DNA from: Entomortierella parvispora
Lineage: Eukaryota > Mortierellomycota > Mortierellomycetes > Mortierellales > Mortierellaceae
DNA length: 64,000 bases
Direction: 5' to 3'
NCBI GenBank assembly: GCA_963573315.1
Contig: OY752143.1
Location: 1,426,001-1,490,000, forward strand
This document shows, piece after piece, positions 23,105-35,015 of this stretch (the first letter of the stretch is position 1; every line of letters begins with the position of its first letter). The position numbers and the translations under genes were made by a program. The notes under the pieces were generated by a model. It was given only the letters and a program-made list of their open reading frames with translations. It made no database searches and had not been told where the DNA came from.

Positions 23105-25757
23105 CTATTGAGGTGGAGCAAGAGGCGGCCTGACATATCCGCTGGAATTCGACCCGCTAGAATTTGACCCGCTGGATCCAGGAGGCCGTACAAAGTTGGT
23201 ATGGTTGACATCCTGGGTACTAGTTTGGACATCTTCAAAGCCCGGTGCCGCATGGACCACATTAGCGGAGCTCGTACCAACGCTCGATAGCCGAGTCTGC
23301 ATGTTTGGCCGTGGTGGCAGATTTTGTGGATTTGGAGCCGACAGGGGCGTCGAGACAGTCGTTGTTGTGGCCACAGAGGTCAAGTTCTGGTCATGTTGTT
23401 GTTGCTGTTGTTGAGCAAGGACATAGGCCAGATACTGATCTTCAGGCACCGAATCCGGAACCCTGACCGCCACTGTGGATGTGACGCCATCCTCCGCAAA
23501 GTTGCTCTGGTTCAATGGCAAGGGAGCATGTCCTGTTGCCGACATGGTGGGCGAAGCCGCGGTAATCGACGACTGAGCATAGATATCGCCAGAATAAGCG
23601 GCTGTGGAAGGAGAAAAGCTGCTGTTACTGTTATAGTTGTAGCTGGCGTGACTCGCTGCAGGACTTGAATTGGCTGCTGTCGTACTAAAGGTCTGATTGC
23701 TGTTGCCACTCGTGTAACTCGAAGTCGGGACATAACCAGGGACGGCAATGGTCGATCCAAGAGGTTGGGAGGTGAAGGCCGGTGGCCTCATGTAAGAGCT
23801 TGAGGTCACAGTGGAATCGGCAAAGGTACTGACTGCTGGGGAACCAATATTTTGTGCTTTGTAAATGTCCTCCGCCAATACATTCGAGGTCAAGTATCCC
23901 TGCGTGCTGGTTGGTTGGTAAGGAACGAATGCGGCAGAAGTCGGAGGCATACCCACACCAGCTGGTGCAGAGTACGCTGTCTTTGGCACGTATACACTTG
24001 TGGGTGCGGCAGAGAATTGAGAGGCATGGACAATGGGCGCCGATTCCGTGTGCATCTCCTTTGGAAGAATTGCGTATTGAACCGGAGGCGGGGGATACGC
24101 CTGGTATTGTTGTTGCAGGTGCTGGTTCTGATCATAAGGCGAGTATCCAGCGGCGATTGCTGCATAGCCTTCGCCTCCCCCCATCAACGGGGCCATGGAA
24201 CCAAATCCTGACTGATCCTGCGGGCCACGCGAGTTCGGGTTTGGAATAGGCATGCTTTTTTGGGGGTTTCTAAGTTCATTGGGGTTTGCCATGCCGGCTG
24301 CCGCCATAGCGATTTCTCTACCATCCTTTTCTGCGCCGCTTGCACTCATGAGGCCACTGCGAGAAGCTCCACTTGCAGACCCCTGCTGATCTGCTGGGGC
24401 ACTGTACTGTGCTCGCTCTTTACGTTTCAGGTAAAAGAATATTGCCCCTGCCAAGCCAATGACTGCCAATCCGCCCAAGGCGCCTCCCAAGATTGCGCCC
24501 AAATTCGACGATTTAGAGGTGCTGCCGCCGGAGGAGCCTGAGGGTGGGATTGTGCTGGGTGCTGAGCCTGGGGTCGCACCGGCCGAGGGTGATTTTGGTG
24601 CATTCAAGTAATACGATGGAGCGGTGTAATTTTTGACCCAGAGCATCTTTGTCAGATCGAAAATCTCTGGAGTAACGTTCAATGTGTTGAGACCGTCCGT
24701 GCCTCCCCAAACAATAAGTTGGTCGCCGACGATGATACATGCCATGTAGGCACGAAGGTCGCCATTGGGACCCTGAGTCCATTGGCCAGTCGGTACATTC
24801 AAAACAAAAGTGGTGTCTGTGAAATTAGTGGGCGTTGTAGGACTGTTGGGAGAGCGCCCTCCATAGACCACGATCGTATTTCCATCTTCACTAGCCGCCA
24901 TACAAAAGTCGGATCTAACGGGAGGAGGGGTGCCAGTTGTTGTCTAAGAAGGAATATCAAAGGAGCTTGGGTTGTCAGAGTTGCTTGGCCCTCTTCTTTG
25001 CCAAAGCTTGGCCGCGTTGGGTGCTTTGCCAACTTACAAGGTTCGACCAGGTATTAGTTGCAATGGTGTATTCTGTCACGTAGGTAGCTTGAAGATCGAA
25101 TTCAATAGAGTAGTTCAGTCCTCCATAGTACATCAACGAGTGTCTGGCCTTGTTGTAGACTCCGCCCGAGAACATGCGTGAGGTGAACGTGTTTGGGGGC
25201 ATGTTCATCACAGATGTTGTGCCAGTATTGTTGGGATTGAAAACGTCCAGATAGGTAGTGGCGTCCAAGTACACCAGCCATGAGGTCGGGTCCAGAATCG
25301 GACGCACTCCCTGTCGATCCTCTGTGGTAGCGGGCATTGTCATGGTTGTGGGCAGCCAGGCGTTCGCCTGGACGATATAAGTGTCGACAATCATCGAGTT
25401 GTTGACTCCAGATTGCAAGGTGTAGACTGTGTTGTTGTCGGGGGCGGCCACCATGTAGTACCAGTAGTTGGGGTTGCTGGAAGCAAGTGGTGTCCAGGGT
25501 GGGTTGCTGACGTCCCAGCTGTGGGAGAGGTCCAGGGCGAACAATTGACCAGTCAGGTTGACCTGGCTGTTGTTGACGAGAGCACGGCCTCCGTTGACCA
25601 GGAGCTTGCTTCCAGATCTTGCAAAAGCAAACTCCTGGACGGGGGAAGGTGTGGCAGAGGAGGTTGCCTGTGCTGACGTCTGGGGGATAGCGGTCCAGAC
25701 CAAGGCCAGGGCTAGGCCAAGGGCAAAGGACCACGAGAAGGTGGGCATTGCGCGCAT
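23105..25757 (-). CDS. Kelch-type single-pass membrane protein
   Basis: Two exons, 25757-25038 and 24943-23105 (GTAAGT donor, TTCTTAG acceptor); 852 residues. The start MRAMPTFSWSFALGLALALVW is a signal peptide ending near residue 27. The ectodomain has many Asn-x-Ser/Thr sites and Kelch-like blades (LLVNGGRALVNNS, MYYGG, IVVYGGRSP, LIVWGGTDG), so it probably folds as a beta-propeller. A transmembrane helix at about 388-412 is followed by KRKER and about 440 cytosolic residues rich in Ser, Gln, Pro and Tyr, including a short Gln run. The layout suggests a cell-surface sensor or wall-associated protein. Ligand and partners are unknown. Confidence 0.75.
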
Positions 25758-27561
25758 GGATGTGCAAGTCAGCAGTACAATGTCGATGCAGGAATGAGGA
25801 AAGGGAGGATGGATGGATGGATGAATGGATGGAGGTGGAAGGTGCACAAAGGAGAGAAGGAAGAGGCGAAAGAGGAAGAAGAACGTCCACGCCAGGGCTC
25901 CAATGCACAACGTCTATCGGCCCCTCTGCCCATGCATGTCTCCCAGTGTCTCTGAACAATTACACCACACACACCGCCCAAGCCCATGCACATAGCGACC
26001 CGCGTGTGGGTTCTGGACCCTGGCTGGCCACTGTCTTTCTTTCAACCACAGAGACACGCACGCATTGGCCCACCATGCCCTGCTTGCCTTTGCGTGCCTT
26101 TGCTTGCCTTGCTGCCTTGTTGCCTGGTCGGGCTGCCAAATGCGCCGAGGTTGTTCCCCCTGCTACACGCTGTTACTCTCTTTTTGTTTGTTTCTTTCTT
26201 TCTTTCAGGCAAAACAATAATTACAGTTGGAAAGTGCTCTCGTCCCTGTTCCGCGCCTCCCCCTCCCGTGCCAACAACGTCCGAGAAGGTGTTTCCAGCG
26301 GCGACGAACAAGGGTCAAGATACACATGTGTGAGCCATGCATTCCGACCGTTACTCTCCAGGAGTAGAGGTACCTTCTTCAAAGCCAGACTGATAGTTTA
26401 ACTGTCATAACAGTCCATTCCTCTCTTTCTCTCTCTCTCTCTTTCTCTCTTTCTCTCTTTCTCTCGATATGGAGTACATACCAAACAATGGCCGATGGCA
26501 GTGTCCACAGATTCTCTGCTGACAGAGGATTGATCCCTCGACCGCGTGAACTCCCCCTGTCCAAAAGGAGGACGAAATTGGATGCATGCAAGATGCGATG
26601 AGCGCTCTCCCTCCCTCCCCTTTTGACGCTGCGCTGTCCACTTGTCCTTTTTTTCATCTCTTGCTTTCGTCCGCTTCTTGTTTACTCGCTCGGAGACGCC
26701 AACTGCCATCAATAATCAAGAGTAGCATCAAGAGATAGCCTTTTCCGGTCCTAATGTTGGACAAGCAGGGGCCAGTGGTGTTGTGCTGTGGTTTCTTGCC
26801 ACGGCGAAGCCTCCTCTGTTCAAAAAAAAAAAGGGAACGACACGGTCGCACAAAGACAGCGACTTTTTTTTTGCGTTTCACAGGAAGATCCTGCGCCCAC
26901 ATTCAGTTATTCTTTACCCCTCGGTCTTCACTTTCTCTTTTCCCAGTCAGGGCCAGGCTACCACAGATGAAGAAGCCAACCGAGTTTGTTTGTCTTTGCA
27001 AAATCCCTGTCGACTTCTCGGTCGAAACCCCAGGATTCAACGCGTGAAGGGCAGCGCGAGGAAGGTTTGCCTACCGGAAATGAATAGAGACGCGTCGCGA
27101 AACAACTACAGCCGCCAACAGACCGTTGGAGGATCGGCATGCGTGTTGCAGGTGTCATACCGCCGCTGTGTTGCCGCTGCCGTTGGACCACGCTCAGTCC
27201 TCTTCCTCATCTGCCTCATTCCAACTTCATGCACAGCTCATTTACCTTACGACACCCACGGCACATTGCATTGCTAGTTCACCTCATTACTCCTATAGTA
27301 TTCTTAACACCAGAGCTGTCCTTCTGGGCCTTTTCCTTTCGCCAAGCAAAAGTAACCCATTAAGGTGGGCACCTTTGATCAAGTCGATCTTGTACAATGT
27401 CTTGGGCTGACGATTCTTGGCGCCATGGATAAATCATCGGTGGAAAGCGCTGGAACAAGGATCGGATGCGGAAAAAGTCTCTTTCATATCCACTGACGGT
27501 CAATGCTTTGCACAATAGTGCTAACAAATGGGCTAGTTCAATAATGTTTTAATCTAGTGCA
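25758..27561. other. 1.8-kb intergenic region, no convincing gene
   Basis: This lies between the Kelch gene start and the arrestin stop. It holds CT-rich (26423-26465) and other low-complexity stretches. Open frames on both strands lack motifs and consistent splice sites. A minus-strand stretch near 27345-27420 reads plausibly as protein (KNRQPKTLYKIDLIKG) but is bounded by stops and could be a decayed exon. Confidence 0.4.
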
Positions 27562-29649
27562 CTATGAGCCTGGATATCCTTGCTTGGACTCGATGGCGTA
27601 CGAGAGTTGATCCCTCTCTGCGTTCATAGAGTCGGTATACGATGGGAGTGACGCCGGTGTCGGCAGCTGTTCCTCGCCCACTTCTTGATTGTTTTCTGCC
27701 CCGACTGTTTCTGTGTGGCGTTCACTTTGCAGAGTATTGCCTTCTGGCGTCAAGAAGGCCACCGCTGCCTCTGAGATAATGTCATCCACGGCCGACAGAT
27801 TTGTCAAGGTGCCCTCCATCAAGCCCAAAGCTTCTTCCTCGTAGCACCTTTCGTTTTCCGCAGACACTTCCTTTGAAGTAAGTGATGTCAAATACGACGG
27901 TAGCCCTGATCGATCTGATTCTGGTCCTGTTGGTACCCCGTGAAGGATCACTGGTACCTGACCCACGATGCGTTCCTTGTCCTCCTTTTGGAAAACCATG
28001 CTTTTCATCTTTCGATCCAAGCTCTTGATCCGCTCCGCGAAAAAGAGTGTGTAGCGCAAGAAATGCTGGATTTCAATGTGAACCCTGCCAAATTCCTCGT
28101 CCTTGATCTCCTTATCCTCTTCGTAACGCTGAACCCTCTTCAGCTTCGAGACATGAGTATAGGTCGAGGAATTGGTGTTGCCCCATCTTCCGCCTCCTTG
28201 TTTTTTTATCCTTTCATTCGTGCAACTTGGATCAGGTACTGTAAATGCAAACCTTTTGCTATACCTGATCACTGGCACGCCACTAGGACTACTCCCGTCC
28301 ATGGAGGCATATCGAAGATCCCGCCTCACAGGCACCCAGGAGCTTGCATCCGCTCTCTGGGCATGGACTGCCCTCTCTCGAATACCTATCACATATCGTT
28401 TCCGACTTGCAAAAGGATCCACGATCCCGGCTACGACGGCGGCTTCGAAAACCTCTTCTTCTTTCCTTTTCTGAACTCGATAGATGGCTCGTTCCCACAA
28501 GGTCACTTGGAAACTCTTGACCTGAATGATCTCCGGGTTGAGGATTGAAAGCTGAATATGGAGCACTGGTGGGCCTGATTCTTTCAAGAACTGAGTGAAA
28601 GGGATCGAGACTGTTGACTCTGAATGACCAGGCCAGACATCATGGACAGTTATTGGAACGAGATCGTTCGCATTGTTTTCCAACTCTCGATCGTAGGCCT
28701 CGGCTTCGCGATCATGTCGTAAGGACGTCTGCTGCACATCACCGTTAGCAACATTGGTAGAGGAGACATCGGTTGTAGTAGTAGCAGCAGCCTCGGCAGT
28801 GATGGCTCGTTCTTCAGCCAAGACGGCCGATGCTTGCACATAGAGACATCTGGACCTGGGAGCACGGTAGATTTGGAGAACCGAAAAGGTTTCAATAGCG
28901 CTGCCTTCGCTTTGAGATCCAATGCTCAGCTTGGTTTTCAGTTTGTGAACAAGGTTGAACTGAGAAGACGGCAATATCACTTTGGCAGTGAGTCGATAAT
29001 ACGTCCCCCCTTCAGGGGTTGCTACTGACGGTGGTGAGAGGTTCGGGATCCGAAGAATGAACGGAACTTTGATCATCCCTGGCTGGAGAAGTAGAATGGG
29101 TTCGCCTTCTTCTGATGAGTCATCCAATAGGAACTGCTCTCCATTTTCCTGTCCTGTCTCCAAAGCGGTCGCCAAAGTGGGCGGTTGGATTGGAAGCAAT
29201 TGAGAAAGGTCCAGGTGGGTTTGAAAAGTATGAGATCGCTTTCCAGAAGTACCAAGCAAGGCCAGGTGGGTGATGCCACTGAGGCTTATCTTTGCATTCG
29301 AAAGGACTCGCGTTGGTTTGGTGACTTGAAAGGTAAGATAGCCGGTAAGAGGCGTAGTGTAGTTGCTGCTCGCCTGGTCATTGGAGTTACTGTTGACGAT
29401 CAGATGGGGTGGTACTAGGCTGGAAATGGTTGAATTGGATGAGAGTATCGATGTCGACGACAAGGACGAGGAAGACAAATATGACGACAAAGTGTCCAAG
29501 GTGGATGAGGCCAACGAGGAGGAAGAAGGCTGGCCAATGGAAGACAAAGCCTGGACCATCTCGTCTTGACTGAGGGTAGGGACAATCAGTCCCTCACCCG
29601 GGAGGACGAGGTATGGTTCATCCAGGGATATCTTGAGACTGACAGTCAT
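27562..29649 (-). CDS. Arrestin-domain protein (ART-like trafficking adaptor)
   Basis: A single exon of 695 residues starting MTVSLKISLDEPYLVLPGEG, the usual opening strand of arrestin-N domains. Upstream in-frame codons are Cys/Arg-rich leader. The segment TTPLTGYLTFQVTKPTRVLSNAKISLSGITHLAL and later YYRLTAKVILPSS fit the arrestin-N sheet, and CLYVQ... with VPITVHDVWPGHSESTVSIPF fits the arrestin-C half. Ser-rich inserts interrupt the domain. Near the C-terminus LPSY resembles the (L/P)PxY motifs that recruit Rsp5/Nedd4 ubiquitin ligases. By analogy with yeast ARTs it would help ubiquitinate and internalise plasma-membrane transporters. The specific cargo is unknown. Confidence 0.75.
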   Translation of the reverse strand: MTVSLKISLDEPYLVLPGEGLIVPTLSQDEMVQALSSIGQPSSSSLASSTLDTLSSYLSSSSLSSTSILSSNSTISSLVPPHLIVNSNSNDQASSNYTTPLTGYLTFQVTKPTRVLSNAKISLSGITHLALLGTSGKRSHTFQTHLDLSQLLPIQPPTLATALETGQENGEQFLLDDSSEEGEPILLLQPGMIKVPFILRIPNLSPPSVATPEGGTYYRLTAKVILPSSQFNLVHKLKTKLSIGSQSEGSAIETFSVLQIYRAPRSRCLYVQASAVLAEERAITAEAAATTTTDVSSTNVANGDVQQTSLRHDREAEAYDRELENNANDLVPITVHDVWPGHSESTVSIPFTQFLKESGPPVLHIQLSILNPEIIQVKSFQVTLWERAIYRVQKRKEEEVFEAAVVAGIVDPFASRKRYVIGIRERAVHAQRADASSWVPVRRDLRYASMDGSSPSGVPVIRYSKRFAFTVPDPSCTNERIKKQGGGRWGNTNSSTYTHVSKLKRVQRYEEDKEIKDEEFGRVHIEIQHFLRYTLFFAERIKSLDRKMKSMVFQKEDKERIVGQVPVILHGVPTGPESDRSGLPSYLTSLTSKEVSAENERCYEEEALGLMEGTLTNLSAVDDIISEAAVAFLTPEGNTLQSERHTETVGAENNQEVGEEQLPTPASLPSYTDSMNAERDQLSYAIESKQGYPGS

Positions 29650-30239
29650 GGTAGCGCAACACTGAAGTGGAGAGGGGAAGAGAACAAAGAAAAGACGGGA
29701 GAGACGGCTTTTTGAGCAGGCCCGTGACAGACGGTGAGAGCGCCGTGCGCAGCGCTGACAGCATGAGAGCCGTGGCGATGATCCATCGAGATGGATGGAC
29801 AGGGCAGGACAGGCGCAGCACAGCACAGCACCGATGCAGACAAGATGCATCCATGTTACCGTCTCGGAACTACATGTACATGCCCACCTGCCATGCATGC
29901 ATGCACATACACGCGCTCCCGCCTGCTTTGCACGCGTCGCATGGTCGTTCGTTCCCACAAAGGTCACGCGTCCCAAAGGCGCCGCAACTGACCGCCCCTT
30001 TTCAACCGGAAGGAATGGGATGCAACATTGCATGCTGGTCTCTCCTTTAATTAGTCTCTCTGTCCTCGCCCTCCCTCCCCTCCCCTCCTTGGACCCCTCC
30101 TTCCCTCCACTTCGTCATCCAGGTGCCACTCCCGCGCGTCATCCCTTCCATCACCGGACCCCTCCGCATCACCCTGCGCTGTTTCGTTCGTTCATTATAC
30201 CTTGCTTTCCTTATCGCTATTATTTATCTCTTAATACGT
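29650..30239. other. Divergent promoter region between arrestin and DUF2045 genes
   Basis: This is the gap between the two start codons, with CT-rich runs at 30060-30115. No supported exon or RNA gene is seen. Confidence 0.4.
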
Positions 30240-32514
30240 ATGTCCGACCTTCTATCCATCCTGGACCGTCTTGTCCAAGAGAACCTACACGGCCCTATAG
30301 ATCCATCGACGGTCTCGCCGTCGAACAGTCGACAGCAGCCGCAGCACCACCGTATAACAGAAGATATGGACGCGCGCGATCCAAGGTGAAGAACGATATT
30401 AGAAAGAACGATGATCTACCACGCGCAATCGATTGAACTCGATCGAGAAAGGACATATACTAAGCTTCCAACATTCATTGTCGTCGACCATTAGATGGAA
30501 GCAGCTGTTCAAAGAGTTCTTTCTGGCGGACCATTCTGACGACAGGAACGATGATCTCCTATTTTTTGTGCAAAGAGCGGACGAGGTTGAGAATGGGGGC
30601 TTGGGCGTTGACCCCGTGTTTGTAAAGCGCAAGATCAAGCCGCAAAAGAAACCTCTTGGGCATCAACGACAGGAACATCATCCACAGGAAAAGGAACAGA
30701 AGCTTTTAACGCCTGCTCAGGAAGCCGTTGTTCTTTGGAAAGACACCTTCTTTTTGAACGTCATTGTTCAGGTAAGATGCTCGAGCCATGGAACATCTCA
30801 AGATGGCGTGCCAGAACCTTGGACTTATCACTCCCTCGTATCAATCCGTTCGTACACAGCTTCATTGCAAGTTGACAGTGGCAGTATGCTCCCGAGTGTC
30901 CGAGACGGATCCACAGACGGGCGTTGTCAGGACAAGTATGACCTGCACTCGGAAACATGTCTCCAAAAGGGTGTACGCCTCACCCACAAAATCCCGCATG
31001 GATGTCAAAGAGGAATCTGTTGAATGCTCCTGGCCTCTGATCTACTACGTGGTGGATGACTTTGAGGACATGTTTGAGCAATTGATGGTTCGAGATAACG
31101 AGTATCTTTGTGTCGAATTGGCAGTGACTCTTCCAACTGCGACATCGTCAACCTCTCTGTCAGATGAAAGTGGCGGCGTTCCCAAAATCTCGACATCTGG
31201 ATTATCGCGTTACGTGGATCCAGTATCGAGCCCCGATGGATTACGAGCGGGAAAACCATTTCCGACTGCATCGTTTATGACGTCTCCTAGTGCACCAGGA
31301 TCAACCAAAGCGAGCAACAAGATTACACTGTTCCAAGGAGCGGCTGGATTTCAGAGTCTTCTAGGGATCTATCAACAAAAGGCCGCGCCAAAGATCGGAA
31401 GACGATCTTTTAAAAATTTGTTGGGAACCTTGACGGTACCCACCGAGTTTGTGATGATGCGCGGACCTGGTGGACGCGGACATGCCCAGGTAAAAATCGC
31501 AACCTCTTGAAGTGAACCTTCCCTTGCGATTGCTGATCAATATTTCTTTGTTTTCATAATCAGGTGGCCATCACTGCTTCTAATATCGGCGATGACCCGG
31601 CATTGGCTTATGTGGAGGAAGGCTCGTCTCCAACAAATCACAGTGGCAATACAAATGGAAATGAAAACGGACATAGCCCGTTATCATCCGAAAAGAAACT
31701 ACCGCCAATACCAGGGGTTCCTGATCGATCCAGCGACCTGTATCATCATACCACGACAGCCGGGTCTCCTGCAGTGATGTCTTCCCCTGCACCTTCTTCA
31801 AGACCTAGGATTGAAATCATCACCCCTACCTCACTGGCTCAACAGCAGGCAACCCAAGCACCAGCTCCACCACCAAAACCCAGTCCAACTTCCGTAAACT
31901 CTGGTGCTAGGTCATTTTCGACCGGTTCATTCTTTCAGTCTCTTCGACGGATCTCGTTGTCGACATTGGCACAAGCTGGGGTATTTGGTGTCTCAAGCGG
32001 AGGACCTCCCGAGTCTGGCTCCAGCACTGGCAGTAATAGCAACAGCGGGATTATCAACTCGCCTTCGTCTTCTACGACGACTACGATAGCTCACCATCCG
32101 ATACATGTGCATGTGAACGCCTCCAGTCATAGCTTAGGTCGACCATCCTCTGCCTCTTCACCTCCTTCGTCTCCAATCTCTGTTTCTGGACAAAAAAAAC
32201 AACTCAACGTTGCCCAGGTGTCCAGTTCGTTGCCTCCTTCGTCTGTGTCGTCGACAGCAGGTTCGACGACGGAGAGTATTTCTGTGGGAACGAGACAGGA
32301 AATTGAGGCGTTGGTGAAGCAGCCTCAGAGTTTACGATGCTGCATGACCTTTGTAAATGTGCCTTGGACTGGTATCGTGACCCTGCTGATGAACCACGCG
32401 TACAGCGTTCAGCTGAATGCTATAAAAGACGCTGTCCCGCCTTCGACTGCCCCTAAGCCCGACTCAGAAAATGTGACGATGCCCAAGGGTATGCAAAGGC
32501 TTTCGAGACAATAA
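30240..32514 (+). CDS. DUF2045 / KIAA0930-family protein
   Basis: Exons 30240-30385, 30495-30771, 30860-31489 and 31564-32514; 667 residues. The N-terminal part RWKQLFKEFFLAD...DDLLFFVQ and WKDTFFLNVIVQ, then VYASPTKSRMDVKEE and IYYVVDDFEDMFEQLMVRDNEYLCVEL, follow the block order I remember for the KIAA0930 (DUF2045) family found from fungi to animals. ITLFQGAAGFQSLLGIY is the later family block. The fourth exon adds a long Ser/Pro-rich, probably disordered insert, then CCMTFVNVPWTGIVTLLMNH. The molecular role of this family is not established. The family call is moderately strong. Confidence 0.75.
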
Positions 32515-32690
32515 ACACGCTGATATATTGTGGTGGTATCAGGGTTTCGAATCACCTCTTTGAAAGACCATGGTTGCTTCTTTTTCCTATTCATTTTTTT
32601 TCCTCTTCATTTTTTTCCTCTTTCTCTTTTTCTTCGCGCATTCGTCCTTTCCTCTCTTCCACTCAACAACGAAGCACCAGTTCATGGATC

Positions 32691-33713
32691 ATGCCATTTG
32701 AGGCTAACACAACATCAACATCCACATCCTCGGCCAATATGAGCTCTTCCACTGCAAGCTTGTTGAAAAAGAGCCTCAAGAGGCATGACAGCGCAGACAA
32801 CCATGCTGAGGACAATCAGGGCAATCCAACACCCAAACGAAACTGTCAATCTAGATCAAAACGAAGCCGCCAATCTAGGTCAAAGAAGGGAATTTCTACG
32901 GTGTCCACATTCACTGCCACCAAATACACTATAACTACTAGGAGTAAGGATAATTGTCAAGAAACGCGCTTGCAGAGTATCTTTCGAAGCACTGCGATCG
33001 GCGTATGGCACAGGATTCTTGACTTTTTGCCTGTATCCCATATCCCCGCTTTATCCTTGTGCTCGAGATCAACACTTCACATCTGTCAGACTTGGCCGGT
33101 TTGGAAGGATTTTTGCGAGACAAATGATCTTGGGGAGCCAAGAGGGAGGTCGAGTCAATCCTACATGGCTCTCGTATGTACTGAATCCTTTTACTTGTGC
33201 GACCAGTGCCACAGCAGAACCACGGGTGCAAAGCCTTTTCTCCCGCAAGAAATACCCTTGTCCATCCATCATTTTGGAGACCATGCTCATATCTGGAGAC
33301 TCTGCTGGGAATGCCGTGTTGATTACTACAAGATGTTTCCGCCCCCAATTCCGACCATCGATCCGAGAAAAGTGGCAACAGCAGACTGGATCACTAGGAA
33401 CCTGTGCTTGACGGAAAAGGATCTGGATAAGGGATTGGAATACTTTTATGAACCGGATCACAACTTGTTTGCGGACTACGGTGGGTTATACGTGGACCAG
33501 GACAAGATCTGTCGTGGTGGGTATACCTCCACCAGTGGCCTCAAGCTATACAATACGGCAAAGGCGATGGAGTTTGCGACATGCAAGTTTGGTGGTGCGA
33601 TCGGGCTCAATGCTGTCAGGAAACAGACCGCGATACAGGTCAGACAGGACTACGACTTGAGGAAGCATCAGTACTCCAAGTTGTGCTGGTCCAACATTTT
33701 CAAAAAAAGATAG
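32691..33713 (+). CDS. F-box-like protein with a Cys-x2-Cys pair
   Basis: A single exon of 340 residues starting MPFEANTTSTS. An ATG-less extension upstream is CT-rich leader. Residues 1-100 are Ser/Lys/Arg-rich. The segment GVWHRILDFLPVSHIPALSLCSRSTLHICQTWPVWKDFCE fits an F-box helical trio, which would bind Skp1. It is followed by LCDQCHS and, about 40 residues on, LCWECRVDYY, which together could bind zinc. The C-terminus is basic (SNIFKKR). It may be a substrate adaptor of an SCF ubiquitin ligase. The target is unknown and the F-box match is from pattern only. Confidence 0.6.
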   Translation: MPFEANTTSTSTSSANMSSSTASLLKKSLKRHDSADNHAEDNQGNPTPKRNCQSRSKRSRQSRSKKGISTVSTFTATKYTITTRSKDNCQETRLQSIFRSTAIGVWHRILDFLPVSHIPALSLCSRSTLHICQTWPVWKDFCETNDLGEPRGRSSQSYMALVCTESFYLCDQCHSRTTGAKPFLPQEIPLSIHHFGDHAHIWRLCWECRVDYYKMFPPPIPTIDPRKVATADWITRNLCLTEKDLDKGLEYFYEPDHNLFADYGGLYVDQDKICRGGYTSTSGLKLYNTAKAMEFATCKFGGAIGLNAVRKQTAIQVRQDYDLRKHQYSKLCWSNIFKKR

Positions 33714-34027
33714 GACGCCGAGTATCATACAAATAACGCCTTTGTCATTTACGACCATAGTTCGCAAGCTGAATAAATACACGATACACTTCGCTCCTAA
33801 AGGCAGGTAATCTTGTTGGCAAACAGGGCAATTGACTTCTCTATCCAGGTAAATCCGCGTTTCTCGTGGGTGCTCTAACAGCCCAGACAGACTCGACTCT
33901 CCCATTCATCCAAACTTGAGTTTTTTTTTACAGGATGGTATTTTACAAATTCTTTTGGATGATTAGATAACGGTGGAGATCACTTCTCACCAAGCTATAG
34001 AAAGTATAAGTGCTGATGTCTTCCCTT
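33714..34027. other. Short convergent 3' region
   Basis: This separates the stops of the F-box-like gene (+) and the Vfa1-like gene (-). AATAAA occurs at 33772. A minus-strand open frame overlapping it has no motif. Confidence 0.4.
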
Positions 34028-34764
34028 TCAAAGACCCCCAGGCACTTTTGGAAACGAGATCCCATTCAGAGTTTCGGACGCTGTCTTCTTGCTATTCTTC
34101 TTTTTGACCTCTGTCTGTCTCAAGAAAAAGATGTCCCGATGCAAAACCCAGTACGATGGCTTCTTTCTTGCCTCTGCTTGCCGCCTCTCCAGTTCCTGAG
34201 CCTGTATCCGTGCCTTTGTTGCTTCTTCGTCATTAATAAAAGAAGTGACCGAGTTGGCAGCTTTGGAAGCTACGGATCCCAATCCTGAAAAGACAGCGGA
34301 TCCCAGTTTGGCGGCATTGGATTTCTTATCATCGGTTTCCTTTTTGGCAGCAGACTCGGCTTCCAATTGCTTCTTCTTTTCGGCATCGGCTTTTTTCTTT
34401 TTGATGGCTGCCACGGCGGCAAGGGCCTCGGCGGTGGGAACAGGGGGAAAGCCTTCTCCGGTGGCGAATCCTGAATCCTGAAGATGAGAGGGACAGATAT
34501 AGAACCAGTCGCCACCGTCCTTTGCAGTCAAGACCTTGGTGGTCATTTTCATGCAGATGTAGCTACAAAAAACAGAAAGAGGTTGGCTTTTGAGGTTAGC
34601 ACCAGTTTGTTTGGTATGTGCCATGTGCACTGGCAGTCGGACTGGTATGTTGAAGAGTCTAGAGAAAGGGTGGGAAAGTAGAGAGAAAGAGAGAACAGCA
34701 GTTACCATGAGCGCTCGCTTGTGGCAGTTTTTTCGACGTAGGCATTGCGCAAGGCCGTTGACAT
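34028..34764 (-). CDS. VFA1: VPS4-associated protein 1-like (Vfa1)
   Basis: Two exons, 34764-34706 and 34562-34028; 197 residues. The splice joins SERS to CYICMK, restoring a zinc-binding pattern Cys20-x2-Cys23 with Cys43 and His46 in DWFYICPSHL. This N-terminal block (NAYVEKT...CYICMK...FYICPSHLQDSGFA) is typical of Vfa1, which binds and stimulates the ESCRT AAA ATPase Vps4 at endosomes. A long Ala/Lys/Glu-rich helix (about 75-110) and a charged C-terminus with SYWVLHRDIFFLR follow. The upstream open frame extending to 35140 is leader and intron. Confidence 0.8.
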
Positions 34765-35015
34765 TGTCGACAAGGTTGCAGGTCAAGAAAAAAGAGCAGA
34801 GGCTGAGGAAAGAGGGTGAGGTGAATGGAATGGGATGGAATGGACAGAGAAGGCCAAGAAAGAAGAAAAAAGAGTCGACGCCCAAAGAAAAGAAAAAAGG
34901 AGTGACTGTCCCACTTCTCTCTCGTATCGCCCTTCTCTTTCCAACGGACACACGCTTGTCAAGGCTTGACGTGTCATCATCCTTCCTTCCTTCTTTCCAT
35001 TTCCACATCACCATC